DNA from: SIG603 sp964369215
GTDB lineage: Bacteria > Bacillota > Clostridia > Oscillospirales > Acutalibacteraceae
Direction of reading: 5' to 3'
DNA length: 64,000 bases
Assembly (NCBI GenBank): GCA_964369215.1
Contig: CAYJEZ010000001.1
Coordinates: 1 to 64,000 of the forward strand
Below, one piece after another: positions 8,465 through 17,972 of the stretch. Position 1 is the stretch's first letter, and the number at the start of each line of letters is the position of its first letter. The notes under the pieces are model-generated. The model did no database searches and was not told the origin of the DNA. It was given only the letters and a program-made list of their open reading frames with translations. Both the position numbers and the translations under genes were made by a program.

Positions 8465-9424
8465 TTGGCTAAAAGAAAAAAACCAGAAGCCCCTTCAGGC
8501 GGAGGAGAATGGCTTAATACTTATGCTGACATGGTAACGTTGCTTCTTGCTTTCTTTGCGGTTTTGCTTAGTATGTCTAATACCGACCCTGTAAAGTTTA
8601 ATGCTTTTATTCAATCTTTTTCTAACTTGCCACAAGACGTACAGGATGAGATTTTAGGAAACAGCGAAACAGCTGACGGCGAAGAAGTAGCTATTACTAC
8701 TGAATTTGATTTTTTATATGAGCAAATCAAACAGCATGTTGATGAGTCAAATACCCAAGCTTCTGTAGAAGTAGTAAAATTAGATGATGTCATTTACATA
8801 AGGTTTGAGAGTGCCTATTTCTTTGAGCCTAGTGATTATGTTCTTCTTGATAGTAGCGTTCCGCTATTAAGTTCTATAGGCTCTGCACTTATTGAGTTTG
8901 AAGAGTTTATTAGAATGGTAAATGTTATGGGTTTTACTGCTACAATACCTAACCCAGAAGCAGAATACATAATGTTGGCGGCACAGCGTGCGGCGGTTGT
9001 GTCTAGTCATTTTTCATATGAAATGGGTTTTACTGAAGAGAAAATATCTACCCATGGCTACGGCAATAGATTCCCTGTTGCACCTAACGACTCTGAAGAG
9101 AACATGCGGCAAAACAGAAGAGTTGAAATGGTTATTATTAGCGAAGCAGCTAGTGACGACAGAAGCCTTGAAGATATAATGGAAGAATTTTACGGCGAGG
9201 ACTCTTTTGAAACTGGAGGCGGAGCAGGAAGTTCTGTTCTACCTGGAAATGCCGAAGATTTTGCGGATGCAGAGGAACTTCCGCAAGATGATACTGCAGT
9301 ATTAGATGATGATACTTCTTCTCTAATTCAAGAAGCTCTTGATAACTTAGAAGCAGATGAATCACAAAGTGAGTCTGATACCGAGAACTCGCTAGAAGAT
9401 AGCGATAGCGACAATGATAGTTAG
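8465..9424 (+). CDS. motB: Flagellar motor stator protein MotB with long acidic tail
   Basis: MotB pairs with MotA and anchors the stator to peptidoglycan. The N-terminal membrane helix carries the ion-binding Asp (NTYADMVTLLLAFFAVLLSM). The periplasmic OmpA-like domain (about 85-225) includes MLAAQRAAVVSSHF and NRRVEMVI. After this the protein continues for about 90 residues of Asp/Glu/Ser-rich low-complexity sequence, which typical MotB proteins lack. The start is a TTG 6 bases after GGAAGGTG; an in-frame GTG at 8456 overlaps that site and is less likely. Confidence 0.95.
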   Translation: MAKRKKPEAPSGGGEWLNTYADMVTLLLAFFAVLLSMSNTDPVKFNAFIQSFSNLPQDVQDEILGNSETADGEEVAITTEFDFLYEQIKQHVDESNTQASVEVVKLDDVIYIRFESAYFFEPSDYVLLDSSVPLLSSIGSALIEFEEFIRMVNVMGFTATIPNPEAEYIMLAAQRAAVVSSHFSYEMGFTEEKISTHGYGNRFPVAPNDSEENMRQNRRVEMVIISEAASDDRSLEDIMEEFYGEDSFETGGGAGSSVLPGNAEDFADAEELPQDDTAVLDDDTSSLIQEALDNLEADESQSESDTENSLEDSDSDNDS

Positions 9425-9468
9425 TGCAACCATATGTTTGTACTGGAATATGAGGAGGTGGTTATTCT

Positions 9469-10461
9469 GTGGCTGAAGCATTATCGCAAAATCAAATAGA
9501 TGAACTTTTGAAGAAAATGCAATCAGGTGGCGTAGAAGAACCTACGGTTAATAAGGAAGAAGATAAAGTAAAAGAATATGACTTTACCTCTCCTAAGAAA
9601 TTTACTAAAGACCAGCTAAATTCACTTAATACATTGCATGAAAATTTCGGAAGAGTACTTAGCATATACTTTACAGGAATTTTTAGAAGCGTTTGTGAAA
9701 CAGAAGTTATAGGCGTTGAAGAGCAAAGGTATAACGAATTTAACAATGTTTTACCTGACTTAACCCTTGTAGCAATGATTTCATTTGAACCTATTGATGA
9801 TTCATACTATGGTTTGACCTTGCTGATTGAGTTTCCTACTAGTTTAGGATTTTTACTTATAGATAGGCTTATGGGCGGTTCAGGAAAAGTATATTCTCCT
9901 GAAAGAGATTATACTGAAATTGAAAGGTCTCTTTTAGAGTTTGTTCTTAATAATGTAACTAAAAACCTTGAAGATGCTTGGAATAATTATTTTCCTTGTA
10001 AGTTAGAGTTGCAAAGTATTGAAACAAACGGGCGTATGCTTCAAGCTTATTCTCCTCAAGATATAGTAGCTATTGTAACTATGGATGTTAAAGAAGAGCT
10101 ACACTCTGGATTAATAAATGTTTGTATGTCTGCCGGAAATATTGAGAGTATTCTCGATAGCTTTAGTGTAAAATATGCGCATGTAGAAAGACAATTAGAC
10201 CCAGCAAAAGAACAAAATAGGAAAGATACACTTTTAAGTTATTTAAAAGAATCTGACTTGAATATTGAAGCAATTCTTGATGTATGCCAAATGAATTTGA
10301 GTGAAGTGAGCTCACTACAACCCGGTGATATTATAGCTCTTAACAAAAAAGTAGATAGTAATGTAACAGTAAATGTTGAGGGTATACCTTGGTGTTCTGC
10401 AAGAATAGGCGAAATTAATAATAACAAAGCACTTAAGCTTGTTGAAGTATTTGAAAGATAG
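9469..10461 (+). CDS. fliM: Flagellar motor switch protein FliM
   Basis: FliM is the C-ring protein that binds phosphorylated CheY. The N-terminal peptide ALSQNQIDELLKKMQSGG is the conserved CheY-P docking motif. A CheC-like middle domain (about 45-230, including LMGGSGKVYSPERDYTEIE) and a C-terminal SpoA domain (about 245-325) follow. It starts with GTG after TGAGGAGGTGG. It lies directly upstream of fliY, and there is no fliL between motB and fliM. Confidence 0.96.
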   Translation: MAEALSQNQIDELLKKMQSGGVEEPTVNKEEDKVKEYDFTSPKKFTKDQLNSLNTLHENFGRVLSIYFTGIFRSVCETEVIGVEEQRYNEFNNVLPDLTLVAMISFEPIDDSYYGLTLLIEFPTSLGFLLIDRLMGGSGKVYSPERDYTEIERSLLEFVLNNVTKNLEDAWNNYFPCKLELQSIETNGRMLQAYSPQDIVAIVTMDVKEELHSGLINVCMSAGNIESILDSFSVKYAHVERQLDPAKEQNRKDTLLSYLKESDLNIEAILDVCQMNLSEVSSLQPGDIIALNKKVDSNVTVNVEGIPWCSARIGEINNNKALKLVEVFER

Positions 10462-10478
10462 AAGGGGGATGCCTAGTT

Positions 10479-11911
10479 TTGAGTGAAAATGTGATTTTAG
10501 AATTAAAAGAAGATGAACTCGATACCATAGGAGAAATTATGAACATAAGTATGGGCGCCGGTGCTACTGCACTTTCTACCATGCTTGAAAAACAGGTTAG
10601 CATTACCACTCCAATAATAAAACAAGATGTTTTTAATCATATAGATAGTTCAGGTTTAGAGCCTGCAGTTATGGTTAAAATTCAGTATGTAAAAGGTATT
10701 ACTGGAACTAATGCAACAATGTTTAGAAAAAATGATATGCAAATCATTTTAGACTTACTTATGGGTAATGACGAACCCTTACCCCCTGATGAATTTGAAT
10801 TTGATGACATGAGCATGAGTGCGGCATGTGAAGTTATGAATCAAATGATGGGCGCATCGTCTACTGCCCTTTCAGAAATTTTAGACACAGTCATAGACAT
10901 CAGCCCTCCAAAAGCTGTTCTAGTCTCTACAAAAGAAGACATCGACAGCTCTATGTTTGACATAAAAGAGAGTGAATCAGTTGTTGCGGTATCTTTTCAA
11001 TTGCAAATAAAAGATATATTAGACACTACTTTTGTATGCTTTTTGCCTTTAGGGCTTGCTAAATCAATAGTAGATAGAGTTCATATGGGCATGGAAGAAG
11101 ACGTGGTTGCTGAACCTTTACCACTAGTAGTAGAACAACCAGCACCAACTGCTCCACCTCCTGTTCCAGCGCCCGCGGCAGCTCCGGCAGCAGTCGCTCC
11201 AGTACAACAAGCAGTTGAGCCACCTCCCCCTGTAATGCCTCAACCTACTATGCCTGTTGTTCAGCCTCAACCACAGGTTCCTGCGCAAGCACAAATGCCT
11301 TATCAACCAGAAGCTATGCCAAATCCATATATGAACCCATATATGAACCCATATATGCAAAATNNNNNNNNNNNNNNNNNNNNNNNNNNNNNNNNNNNNN
11401 NNNNNNNNNNNNNNNNNNNNNNNNNNNNNNNNNNNNNNNNNNNNNNNNNNNNNNNNNNNNNNNAGAAGCTATGCCAAATCCATATATGAACCCATATATG
11501 AACCCATATATGCAAAATTCATATATGCAAAATCCATATATGAATCCATATGCACAAGCTCCACAAGAGCCTGCTGACATGCCTTCGATTAGAGCTGCTG
11601 AATATCCAAACTTTGCACATCCTGCACGTTCTACAATGCCTTCTTCAAATTCAAATATGAATTTATTAATGGGGGTACAACTTGAAATTTCTGTAGTAAT
11701 AGGAAGAGCAAAACAAAAGATAAAGGATATAATGGATTTAGGCCAAGGAACTGTTTTAGAACTAGATAAACAGACTGGCTCTCCAGCTGAGATTATGGTT
11801 AACGGGCAACTACTTGCGTATGGCGATGTAATAGTTGTAGGAGATAACTTTGGCATTAGGGTAACGGAAATAGTAGGTTCTAAGGAACTATTAGAATCTT
11901 TAACTAAGTAA
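10479..11911 (+). CDS. fliY: Flagellar motor switch phosphatase FliY (interrupted by an assembly gap)
   Basis: The N-terminal half is a CheC-like CheY-P phosphatase domain with both active-site motifs (EIMNISMG and EVMNQMMG). A Pro/Ala-rich linker (about residues 205-275) leads into repeated Met-Asn-Pro-Tyr units, and a C-terminal SpoA (FliN-like) domain lies at 11650-11911 (IGRAKQKIKDIMDLGQGTVL). The coding region is split by 100 Ns, and the frame differs across them. The 55 bases before and after the Ns are identical; collapsing them gives one continuous frame, so the gene is probably intact. The start is TTG after GAAGGGGG. It lacks the CheY-binding N-terminal peptide of Bacillus FliY. Confidence 0.9.
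11364..11463. other. 100-N assembly gap inside fliY
   Basis: Exactly 100 Ns join two contigs. Bases 11309-11363 and 11464-11518 are identical over 55 bases and encode the same Met-Asn-Pro-Tyr-rich stretch. This looks like a contig overlap left uncollapsed by scaffolding rather than missing sequence, although extra repeat units in the real gene cannot be excluded. Confidence 0.9.
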
Positions 11912-11981
11912 CAATTGTATAATTTAATATGATAATATAAAAATAACTTAATTTTGTATTTTGAAAGGATGGAAATTTATT

Positions 11982-12344
11982 ATGTATAAGATATTAGTAG
12001 TTGATGATGCTGGTTTTATGAGAAAAATGGTGCAAACACATTTAAAAAAAGCAGGTTATGAAAATTTTATTGAAGGTGAAGATGGCCAACAAGCAGTAGA
12101 GTTATATAGCGCTGAGAAGCCTGACCTTGTTATTATGGACATTACTATGCCTAACATGGACGGAATTCAAGCTCTTGCTGCAATTAAAGGTGCAGACCCT
12201 GCGGCTAAAATTGTAATGTGTTCTGCAATGGGTCAAGAGACAATGGTTATGGAAGCTATTAAGTTAGGAGCTTTAGACTTCATTGTAAAACCATTTAAGC
12301 AAGAACGTATTGTACAAACAGTTAACAAAATATTACCTTTATAA
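11982..12344 (+). CDS. cheY: Chemotaxis response regulator CheY
   Basis: CheY is a single-domain receiver of 120 residues that, when phosphorylated, binds FliM and FliY to change motor rotation. The acidic pair (VVDDAGF, residues 8-9), phospho-acceptor Asp53 (VIMDITMPNMDG), the Ser of MCSAMG and the Lys of VKPF are all present. An in-frame TTG at 11961 exists, but the AAAGGA site lies downstream of it, so ATG 11982 is the start. Its place between fliY and fliO is the usual Firmicutes order. Confidence 0.96.
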   Translation: MYKILVVDDAGFMRKMVQTHLKKAGYENFIEGEDGQQAVELYSAEKPDLVIMDITMPNMDGIQALAAIKGADPAAKIVMCSAMGQETMVMEAIKLGALDFIVKPFKQERIVQTVNKILPL

Positions 12345-12450
12345 TAAGGTATTTTAGTTTTTTGCTTAACCTTAGACGAGAAATCTGCTAGGGTTAACTC
12401 TGCAAAACTAACACTAAAAAGTATGGTCATTAATTTGGAGATTTAGTTAT

Positions 12451-12804
12451 ATGTTTGATGATTTTTCGAGCATTCTATCAGCAATAATTAGCTTGATATT
12501 AGTAGTTGCAATATTTTTTGGAGCACATTATGCCACAAAAATGTTTGGAGGAAAATATCAAAACTTGGGCAAAGGCAATATAAAAATTCTCGAAAAAACT
12601 GTTATGGGCAAAGACCAATATTTGGTTATTGCTAAGGTTGGAGATAAAATTTTGCTTTTAGGAGTAACAGGTAATAACATTAATTTGATAGATACTCTTG
12701 AAGGCTACATTCCCCTTGAGAATGACAATAATCAAAGTTCGTCATTTTATGAAATATTATCTAAAAATATTAAAGATAATTTTACTAAAAATAAAAATGA
12801 TTAA
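12451..12804 (+). CDS. fliO: Flagellar biosynthetic protein FliO
   Basis: FliO is a small membrane protein that helps assemble the FliP/Q/R export gate. The 117-residue protein has one N-terminal membrane segment (about 8-30, LSAIISLILVVAIFFGAHY), then a small beta domain (KILEKTVMGKDQYLVIAKVGD) typical of FliO/FliZ, and an Asn/Lys-rich tail. FliO is poorly conserved, so position between cheY and fliP is an important part of the call. A weak GGAG site precedes the ATG. Confidence 0.87.
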   Translation: MFDDFSSILSAIISLILVVAIFFGAHYATKMFGGKYQNLGKGNIKILEKTVMGKDQYLVIAKVGDKILLLGVTGNNINLIDTLEGYIPLENDNNQSSSFYEILSKNIKDNFTKNKND

Positions 12805-12877
12805 AAGTAGAACAATTATTTTTTACACTTAGTTGCAACTTTTATTAACAACTAACGAAAGTTATTCCAACAAACAA

Positions 12878-12896
12878 GGGCGGCTTAAGGTCGCCC
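12878..12896 (+). other. Short GC-rich hairpin between fliO and fliP
   Basis: The 138-base gap between fliO and fliP contains a 6-pair GC-rich stem (12878-12883 with 12891-12896, one wobble pair) followed by ATTTAAAAG. The stem is short and the T-run weak, so it is at most a leaky terminator or a processing site inside the operon. Confidence 0.4.
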
Positions 12897-12942
12897 ATTT
12901 AAAAGATAGGAACACTACATAGAAAGAGAGGAACAAGACAAT

Positions 12943-13755
12943 ATGAACAACATAATAGAATTGTCGCCTCTTAATAAGTATAAAAGAGTGTTGCGTTTTT
13001 TATTTGTAATTGCAATCATTTTTTCTGGTCTTAGCTTTAATGTTTTAGGAATTGACGCTTTTGCTACCGGAACAGGAATATCTATTGATGTGAATACAGA
13101 CGCTACTGAAGACTCTATGGCGGCTTTAGAACTTTTATTTGTTTTATCTATTATAGCACTTGCTCCTTCTCTTTTAATTATGATGACCAGTTTTACGAGA
13201 ATAATAATAGTTTTTTCATTTTTAAGAAACGCTTTAGGTCTTCAGCAAACACCGCCTACTCAAGTATTAGTCGGAATAGCGCTTTTTTTAACACTTTTTA
13301 TTATGCAACCTACTTTTGAGGAAATAAACGAGGTAGCAATAGCGCCTTATCAAGAGGGTGAGTTAACAGTAGAAGAGGTTTTGGTTGAAATTCAAGAGCC
13401 TTTAAAAGTATTTATGTTAAAAGAGACAAAGGTAGAAGACTTAAATTTATTTCTATCAGTATCAGGTCAAGGTGAGACTTTAGAAGAAGTAGATGTTGAG
13501 TCGCTTACTTCTTTAGGCCTTGAAGTAATTGTTCCTTCATTTATTACAAGTGAGTTAAAAACCGCATTTACTATAGGTTTTATGCTGTTTTTACCTTTTT
13601 TAGTTATTGACATGATAGTTGCTAGTACCCTTATGTCTATGGGTATGGTTATGTTGCCTCCGTCTATGATATCTTTACCTTTTAAAGTAATGATTTTTGT
13701 AGTAGTAGATGGTTGGTCACTTATTATGGAGACCTTAATTCAGGGATTTTTTTAG
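12943..13755 (+). CDS. fliP: Flagellar type III export gate protein FliP
   Basis: FliP forms the core of the export gate with FliQ and FliR. The 270-residue protein has a cleavable signal-like N-terminal hydrophobic segment (about 15-40), then the conserved block APSLLIMMTSFTRIIIVFSF and a pair near NALGLQQTPPTQVLVG. The C-terminal membrane helices carry the FliP signature (FLPFLVIDMIVASTLMSMGM, then MLPPSMISLPFK). Length is normal for Firmicutes FliP with its signal sequence. It is followed 15 bases later by fliQ. Confidence 0.96.
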   Translation: MNNIIELSPLNKYKRVLRFLFVIAIIFSGLSFNVLGIDAFATGTGISIDVNTDATEDSMAALELLFVLSIIALAPSLLIMMTSFTRIIIVFSFLRNALGLQQTPPTQVLVGIALFLTLFIMQPTFEEINEVAIAPYQEGELTVEEVLVEIQEPLKVFMLKETKVEDLNLFLSVSGQGETLEEVDVESLTSLGLEVIVPSFITSELKTAFTIGFMLFLPFLVIDMIVASTLMSMGMVMLPPSMISLPFKVMIFVVVDGWSLIMETLIQGFF

Positions 13756-13770
13756 AGAGGGTGATTGTCG

Positions 13771-14034
13771 TTGACAACAGAAAAAATATTAGAGATTTTC
13801 AGTACTGCTATACTTCTAATATTACAGCTAGCTGCACCTTTTTTGCTTATTAGCCTAGGTGTTGGCTTATTGATTTCAATATTTCAAGCTGCCACTCAAA
13901 TTAACGAGCAAACACTTACTTTTGTTCCTAAAATTGTCTCTATAGCTTTGATGTTACTGCTTATGGGTAGCTGGATTTTATCAAAAATAACAGATTTTTT
14001 TGCATACCTTACTCAAATAATGGCTGGGTTGTGA
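13771..14034 (+). CDS. fliQ: Flagellar export gate protein FliQ
   Basis: FliQ is an 87-residue, two-helix membrane protein of the export gate. Helix 1 (about 12-38) and helix 2 (about 50-75) flank the conserved loop with FQAATQINEQTLTFVPKI. Two in-frame TTG codons are available; the second (13771) lies 7 bases after AGAGAGGGTG, whereas the first (13765) is almost on top of it, so the second is chosen. The stop lies 4 bases before fliR. Confidence 0.95.
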   Translation: MTTEKILEIFSTAILLILQLAAPFLLISLGVGLLISIFQAATQINEQTLTFVPKIVSIALMLLLMGSWILSKITDFFAYLTQIMAGL

Positions 14035-14038
14035 TTTT

Positions 14039-14809
14039 ATGACTCTGGATATTATTGTTGAACAATTAAGCGTTTATATTTTAGTATTTTGTAGAATTGG
14101 TGGTATGATTTTTTTCAATCCACTTTTGTCTAGACAAAATATACCAACGCAGTTTAATATTGCCTTAGTCATGGGCTTAACAGTTTTATCTGCTCCTTTA
14201 ATTACTGCAGGAGATTTATCTGTAATGACTGATATGCAGTTTATATGGCTAATGCTTACAGAACTGTTTGTAGGTTTTTGCTGTGGTTTTATTTTTCAAA
14301 TATTTTACTATTTGATATTTGCGGCTGGCGATATTATTGATTTAGGTTTTGGCCTTGCAATGGCAAAAGCTTTTGACCCTACTACAAACTTACAAATATC
14401 TATGTCTGGAAATATTTTTCAGCTTATATTTGTTCTTTACTTCTTTATTACCAATTCTCACTTAGTTTTTATTAATATTATTATTTCTTCATTTGATATA
14501 GTTGAACTTGGTGGAGTTTTTATTGGACCTGCTGTTTACAGTTTTATTATAACCTTGTTTGCTAGTGCATTTTTACTGGTAATGCAACTTGCTTTACCTT
14601 TTATTACGGCGGCATTTGTTTTAGAGATGTCTATGGGTATACTTATGAAAATAGTGCCTCAAATAAATGTTTTTTCAATTAACTTTCAATTTAAAATAAT
14701 GTTTGGCTTGTTATTAATGTTCTTGTTTGCTGCGCCAACATCAGAATTTTTACTAAAGTATATGAATAATATGATAAGCACAATACAAAATGTCTTTAGT
14801 AGCTTTTAG
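14039..14809 (+). CDS. fliR: Flagellar export gate protein FliR
   Basis: FliR completes the FliP/Q/R gate. This 256-residue membrane protein has five to six hydrophobic segments and the family regions FCRIGGMIFFNPLLS at the N-terminus, ELFVGFCCGFIFQIFYY in the middle, and a C-terminal block around FVLEMSMGILMKIVPQINVF. The ribosome binding site is weak (GGGTTG, overlapping the fliQ stop), so translation may be coupled to fliQ. It is followed by flhB after 11 bases. Confidence 0.95.
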   Translation: MTLDIIVEQLSVYILVFCRIGGMIFFNPLLSRQNIPTQFNIALVMGLTVLSAPLITAGDLSVMTDMQFIWLMLTELFVGFCCGFIFQIFYYLIFAAGDIIDLGFGLAMAKAFDPTTNLQISMSGNIFQLIFVLYFFITNSHLVFINIIISSFDIVELGGVFIGPAVYSFIITLFASAFLLVMQLALPFITAAFVLEMSMGILMKIVPQINVFSINFQFKIMFGLLLMFLFAAPTSEFLLKYMNNMISTIQNVFSSF

Positions 14810-14820
14810 GGGGGAATAAA

Positions 14821-15888
14821 ATGGCAGGTGAAAAAACCGAAAAAGCCACGCCCAAACGTAAGCAAGATGAAAGAAAAAAAGGGAATGTGTTTGTAAGCAA
14901 AGAGGTAGTATCTGTAAGTTCTTTACTTTTGATGTTTTTAGCCCTCAAATTTTTACTTCCTACTTCAATAACTTACATTACTAATTTTGTAATAGAATAC
15001 TTTGCAGTAGCTGGCGATATGAGTTATTTATCTGACACTGTTATATCTTCTGTTTTTGTCGACAGTGCAATACTGTTTGGGTTAACAGCATTACCTTTAC
15101 TAATGATTTCTATACTTATTAGCGTTGTGGCTACTATGGCACAAACAAAAATGCTTTTTTCTGCAAAGGCATTTGCATTTAAAGGCGATAGAATTAACCC
15201 TATCAGCGGTTTTAAAAGAATGTTCTCTTTAAGAGGATTTGTTGAGCTAATTAAATCTATGCTTAAAATAGGACTACTTCTATATATTATATTCCTTGTT
15301 CTTTCTAACGAACTTGTTAACATGCCTAAAATGTTTAATATTCAACCTATTCAAGCCTATGCGTACACTGGTGAAGTTATTTTTACAATAGCCATTTCTG
15401 TTGGAGTTATTTTTATATTTTTGGCAGGGCTTGACTATTTGTATCAATGGTGGAACTATGAAAAGCAGCTTAGAATGACTAAGCAAGAAATAAAAGATGA
15501 ATACAAACAAGTGGAAGGAGACCCACAAATTAAGGCTCATATTAGGGCTTTACAGCAACAAAGGGCAAGGCAAAGAATGATGCAAAACGTGCCCAGTGCC
15601 GATGTTGTAATAAGAAACCCAACACATTATGCTATAGCTATTAAGTATGACGCTGAAAAAAACAATGCACCTGTGGTTATTGCAAAGGGCGCAGATTTTA
15701 TAGCCTTAAAAATTATAGAAGTAGCTGATGAAAATGATGTGTATATAACAGAGAATAAACCGCTCGCAAGGGCGTTATATGATACAGTAGAGCTTTATTC
15801 GGAAATTCCTCCGGAGCACTACCAAGCAATAGCAGAGATATTAGGATTTATTTATAATCTTAAAAAGAATAGACTAAGAAAAGCGTAA
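14821..15888 (+). CDS. flhB: Flagellar export switch protein FlhB
   Basis: FlhB controls export substrate specificity; its cytoplasmic domain cleaves itself at Asn-Pro-Thr-His. The sequence opens with EKTEKATPKRKQDERKKGNV, the usual FlhB start. It has four membrane segments and contains RNPTHYAIAIKY near residue 265, the autocleavage site that responds to FliK. Length 355 is standard. A GGGGGG-type ribosome binding site lies 4-5 bases before the ATG. Confidence 0.96.
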   Translation: MAGEKTEKATPKRKQDERKKGNVFVSKEVVSVSSLLLMFLALKFLLPTSITYITNFVIEYFAVAGDMSYLSDTVISSVFVDSAILFGLTALPLLMISILISVVATMAQTKMLFSAKAFAFKGDRINPISGFKRMFSLRGFVELIKSMLKIGLLLYIIFLVLSNELVNMPKMFNIQPIQAYAYTGEVIFTIAISVGVIFIFLAGLDYLYQWWNYEKQLRMTKQEIKDEYKQVEGDPQIKAHIRALQQQRARQRMMQNVPSADVVIRNPTHYAIAIKYDAEKNNAPVVIAKGADFIALKIIEVADENDVYITENKPLARALYDTVELYSEIPPEHYQAIAEILGFIYNLKKNRLRKA

Positions 15889-15914
15889 ATTTTAAAGAAA
15901 GGTGTAATTACTAA

Positions 15915-17972
15915 ATGAATAACAAACTTATAGGCAACAGTATAGCTGTAATTGTAGTTATGATAGTAGCTGCTTTAATTATACCTTTACATACAGGGGT
16001 TTTAGACTTTTTATTTATTGTAAACCTTACCTTGTCGTTGGTCATTTTACTTACAACCATGTATATTAAAGAGCCTTTGGAGTTTAGCATTTTCCCATCT
16101 TTACTACTTATTACCACTTTGTTTAGGTTAGTGCTAAACGTAAGCTCTACTCGCTCAATTTTAATGAACGAGGGCTATGCAGGAGAAGTTATCAGAACCT
16201 TTGGTGAATTTGTTATCAGGGGTGACATAGTAGTAGGTTTAGTTATATTCGTAATTATAGTTTTAGTTCAGTTTTTGGTAATTACAAAAGGTGCTGAACG
16301 TGTAGCAGAGGTAAGTGCAAGGTTTACACTTGACGCCATGCCAGGTAAACAAATGGCTATTGATGCAGACTTAAGCTCAGGTCTTATTGACGAAGAGCAA
16401 GCAAGAGCAAGAAGAGAATCTATTCAAAGGGGTGCAGACTTCTTTGGCTCTATGGACGGTGCCTCTAAATTTGTTAAAGGAGACGCAGTAATATCTATAA
16501 TCGTTACTTTAATAAACTTGATAGGCGGTATAGCCATTGGCTTTATTGACGGAGTAGGTGACTTTGAATACATTATAAGCACCTATGCTATTGCTACTGT
16601 AGGCGACGGCTTAATGAGCCAAATACCTGCTCTATTAATATCTGTTGCAACAGGTATGATAGTTACTCGTTCTGCCTCAAACTCTAACTTAAACTTTGAT
16701 GTTTTAAGCCAATTTACAAGGCAACCTGTAGTTTTAATTATCGCTGGCATAAGTTTACCAGCCTTGATTTTTATAGGCTTCCCACCTGTGCAAGTTCTTT
16801 TAATATCCGCATTTTTATTAACCATTGGATTTTGGATATACAACAACACTAAAAAACAACTTGCTGCTGCTGAAGAGCCCCCACAAATTACTGAAGAAGT
16901 TACCAGTGAGGTTAGCTTTTATAAAAACCTCGATAATGTTTATGGTCTTTTAAACGTAGACCCTATTAGCGTTCAGGTAGGTTACAGCCTACTACCTTTG
17001 GTAGACGAGGCAAGTGGCGGAAGCTTTTTAGACAGATTTGTTATGCTTAGAAAACAATTTGCGGATACTATGGGTATGGTTGTGCCCCCACTTAGAATTA
17101 CCGATAGAGGCGACCTTAACCCAAACCAGTATGAAATTTTATTAAGAGGCGAGGCAATAGCAACAGGTGAGATATTGGTTGACCATTACCTAGGACTAGC
17201 ACCGGGCGACGTTATGGACTCAGGAGATATTGAAGGTATAGAAACTATTGACCCAGCCTTTAAAATGCCTGCAAAATGGATTAGTGAAGACAAACGAATT
17301 AAGGCAGAGATAGCAGGTTATACACTTATCGACCCTGTATCTGTAGTTATTACACACCTTTCAGAGATTATAAGAGTGCATGCATATGAACTTCTTAGCA
17401 GGCAAGAAGTAAAGCGTATGGTTGAAAATTTAAAGAAAAACAACCAAGATATTGTAGAAGACACTATACCAAGCGTTGTTACTGTAAATAATTTACAAAG
17501 AATATTAAAAGCTCTTCTTCGTGAAGGCGTTCCTATTTTAGACCTTGAGATTATACTCGAGACTTTGTCTGACTATGCTCCTACAGTTAAAGATAACGAT
17601 ATGTTGGTAGAGTATGTAAGACAAGCACTTAGAAGAACTATTACTCACCATTATGCAGAGGCTGGCCAACTTAAAGTAGTTTCTCTTGACAATGGTATAG
17701 AAGACCTTATTATGAAAAACTTAAAAAAGGTAGAGGGTGGAGCTTATTTAAACCTACAACCCGATGTTATTCAAAAGGTAATGCACAGCACTAAAGAGCA
17801 AATAGATAAAATAGGAAAATTAGTACAGTCCCCTATAATTCTAACTTCCCCTTTTGTGAGGGTATACTTTAAAAAATTACTAGACCAGTTTTATCCAGAC
17901 ATTACAGTGCTGTCTTTAAATGATTTAGACACCGATGTACATATACAAGCTTTAGGCAATATTTCGATTTGA
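15915..17972 (+). CDS. flhA: Flagellar export protein FlhA
   Basis: FlhA is the largest export-gate subunit, with about eight N-terminal membrane helices and a cytoplasmic domain (about 340-685) that docks chaperone-substrate complexes. The FHIPEP-family block (EVSARFTLDAMPGKQMAID, then ARARRESIQRGADFFGSMDG) is intact. The length of 685 matches the family. It is followed by about 95 bases of AT-rich sequence and then an assembly gap, where flhF and flhG would be expected in related operons. Confidence 0.97.
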   Translation: MNNKLIGNSIAVIVVMIVAALIIPLHTGVLDFLFIVNLTLSLVILLTTMYIKEPLEFSIFPSLLLITTLFRLVLNVSSTRSILMNEGYAGEVIRTFGEFVIRGDIVVGLVIFVIIVLVQFLVITKGAERVAEVSARFTLDAMPGKQMAIDADLSSGLIDEEQARARRESIQRGADFFGSMDGASKFVKGDAVISIIVTLINLIGGIAIGFIDGVGDFEYIISTYAIATVGDGLMSQIPALLISVATGMIVTRSASNSNLNFDVLSQFTRQPVVLIIAGISLPALIFIGFPPVQVLLISAFLLTIGFWIYNNTKKQLAAAEEPPQITEEVTSEVSFYKNLDNVYGLLNVDPISVQVGYSLLPLVDEASGGSFLDRFVMLRKQFADTMGMVVPPLRITDRGDLNPNQYEILLRGEAIATGEILVDHYLGLAPGDVMDSGDIEGIETIDPAFKMPAKWISEDKRIKAEIAGYTLIDPVSVVITHLSEIIRVHAYELLSRQEVKRMVENLKKNNQDIVEDTIPSVVTVNNLQRILKALLREGVPILDLEIILETLSDYAPTVKDNDMLVEYVRQALRRTITHHYAEAGQLKVVSLDNGIEDLIMKNLKKVEGGAYLNLQPDVIQKVMHSTKEQIDKIGKLVQSPIILTSPFVRVYFKKLLDQFYPDITVLSLNDLDTDVHIQALGNISI

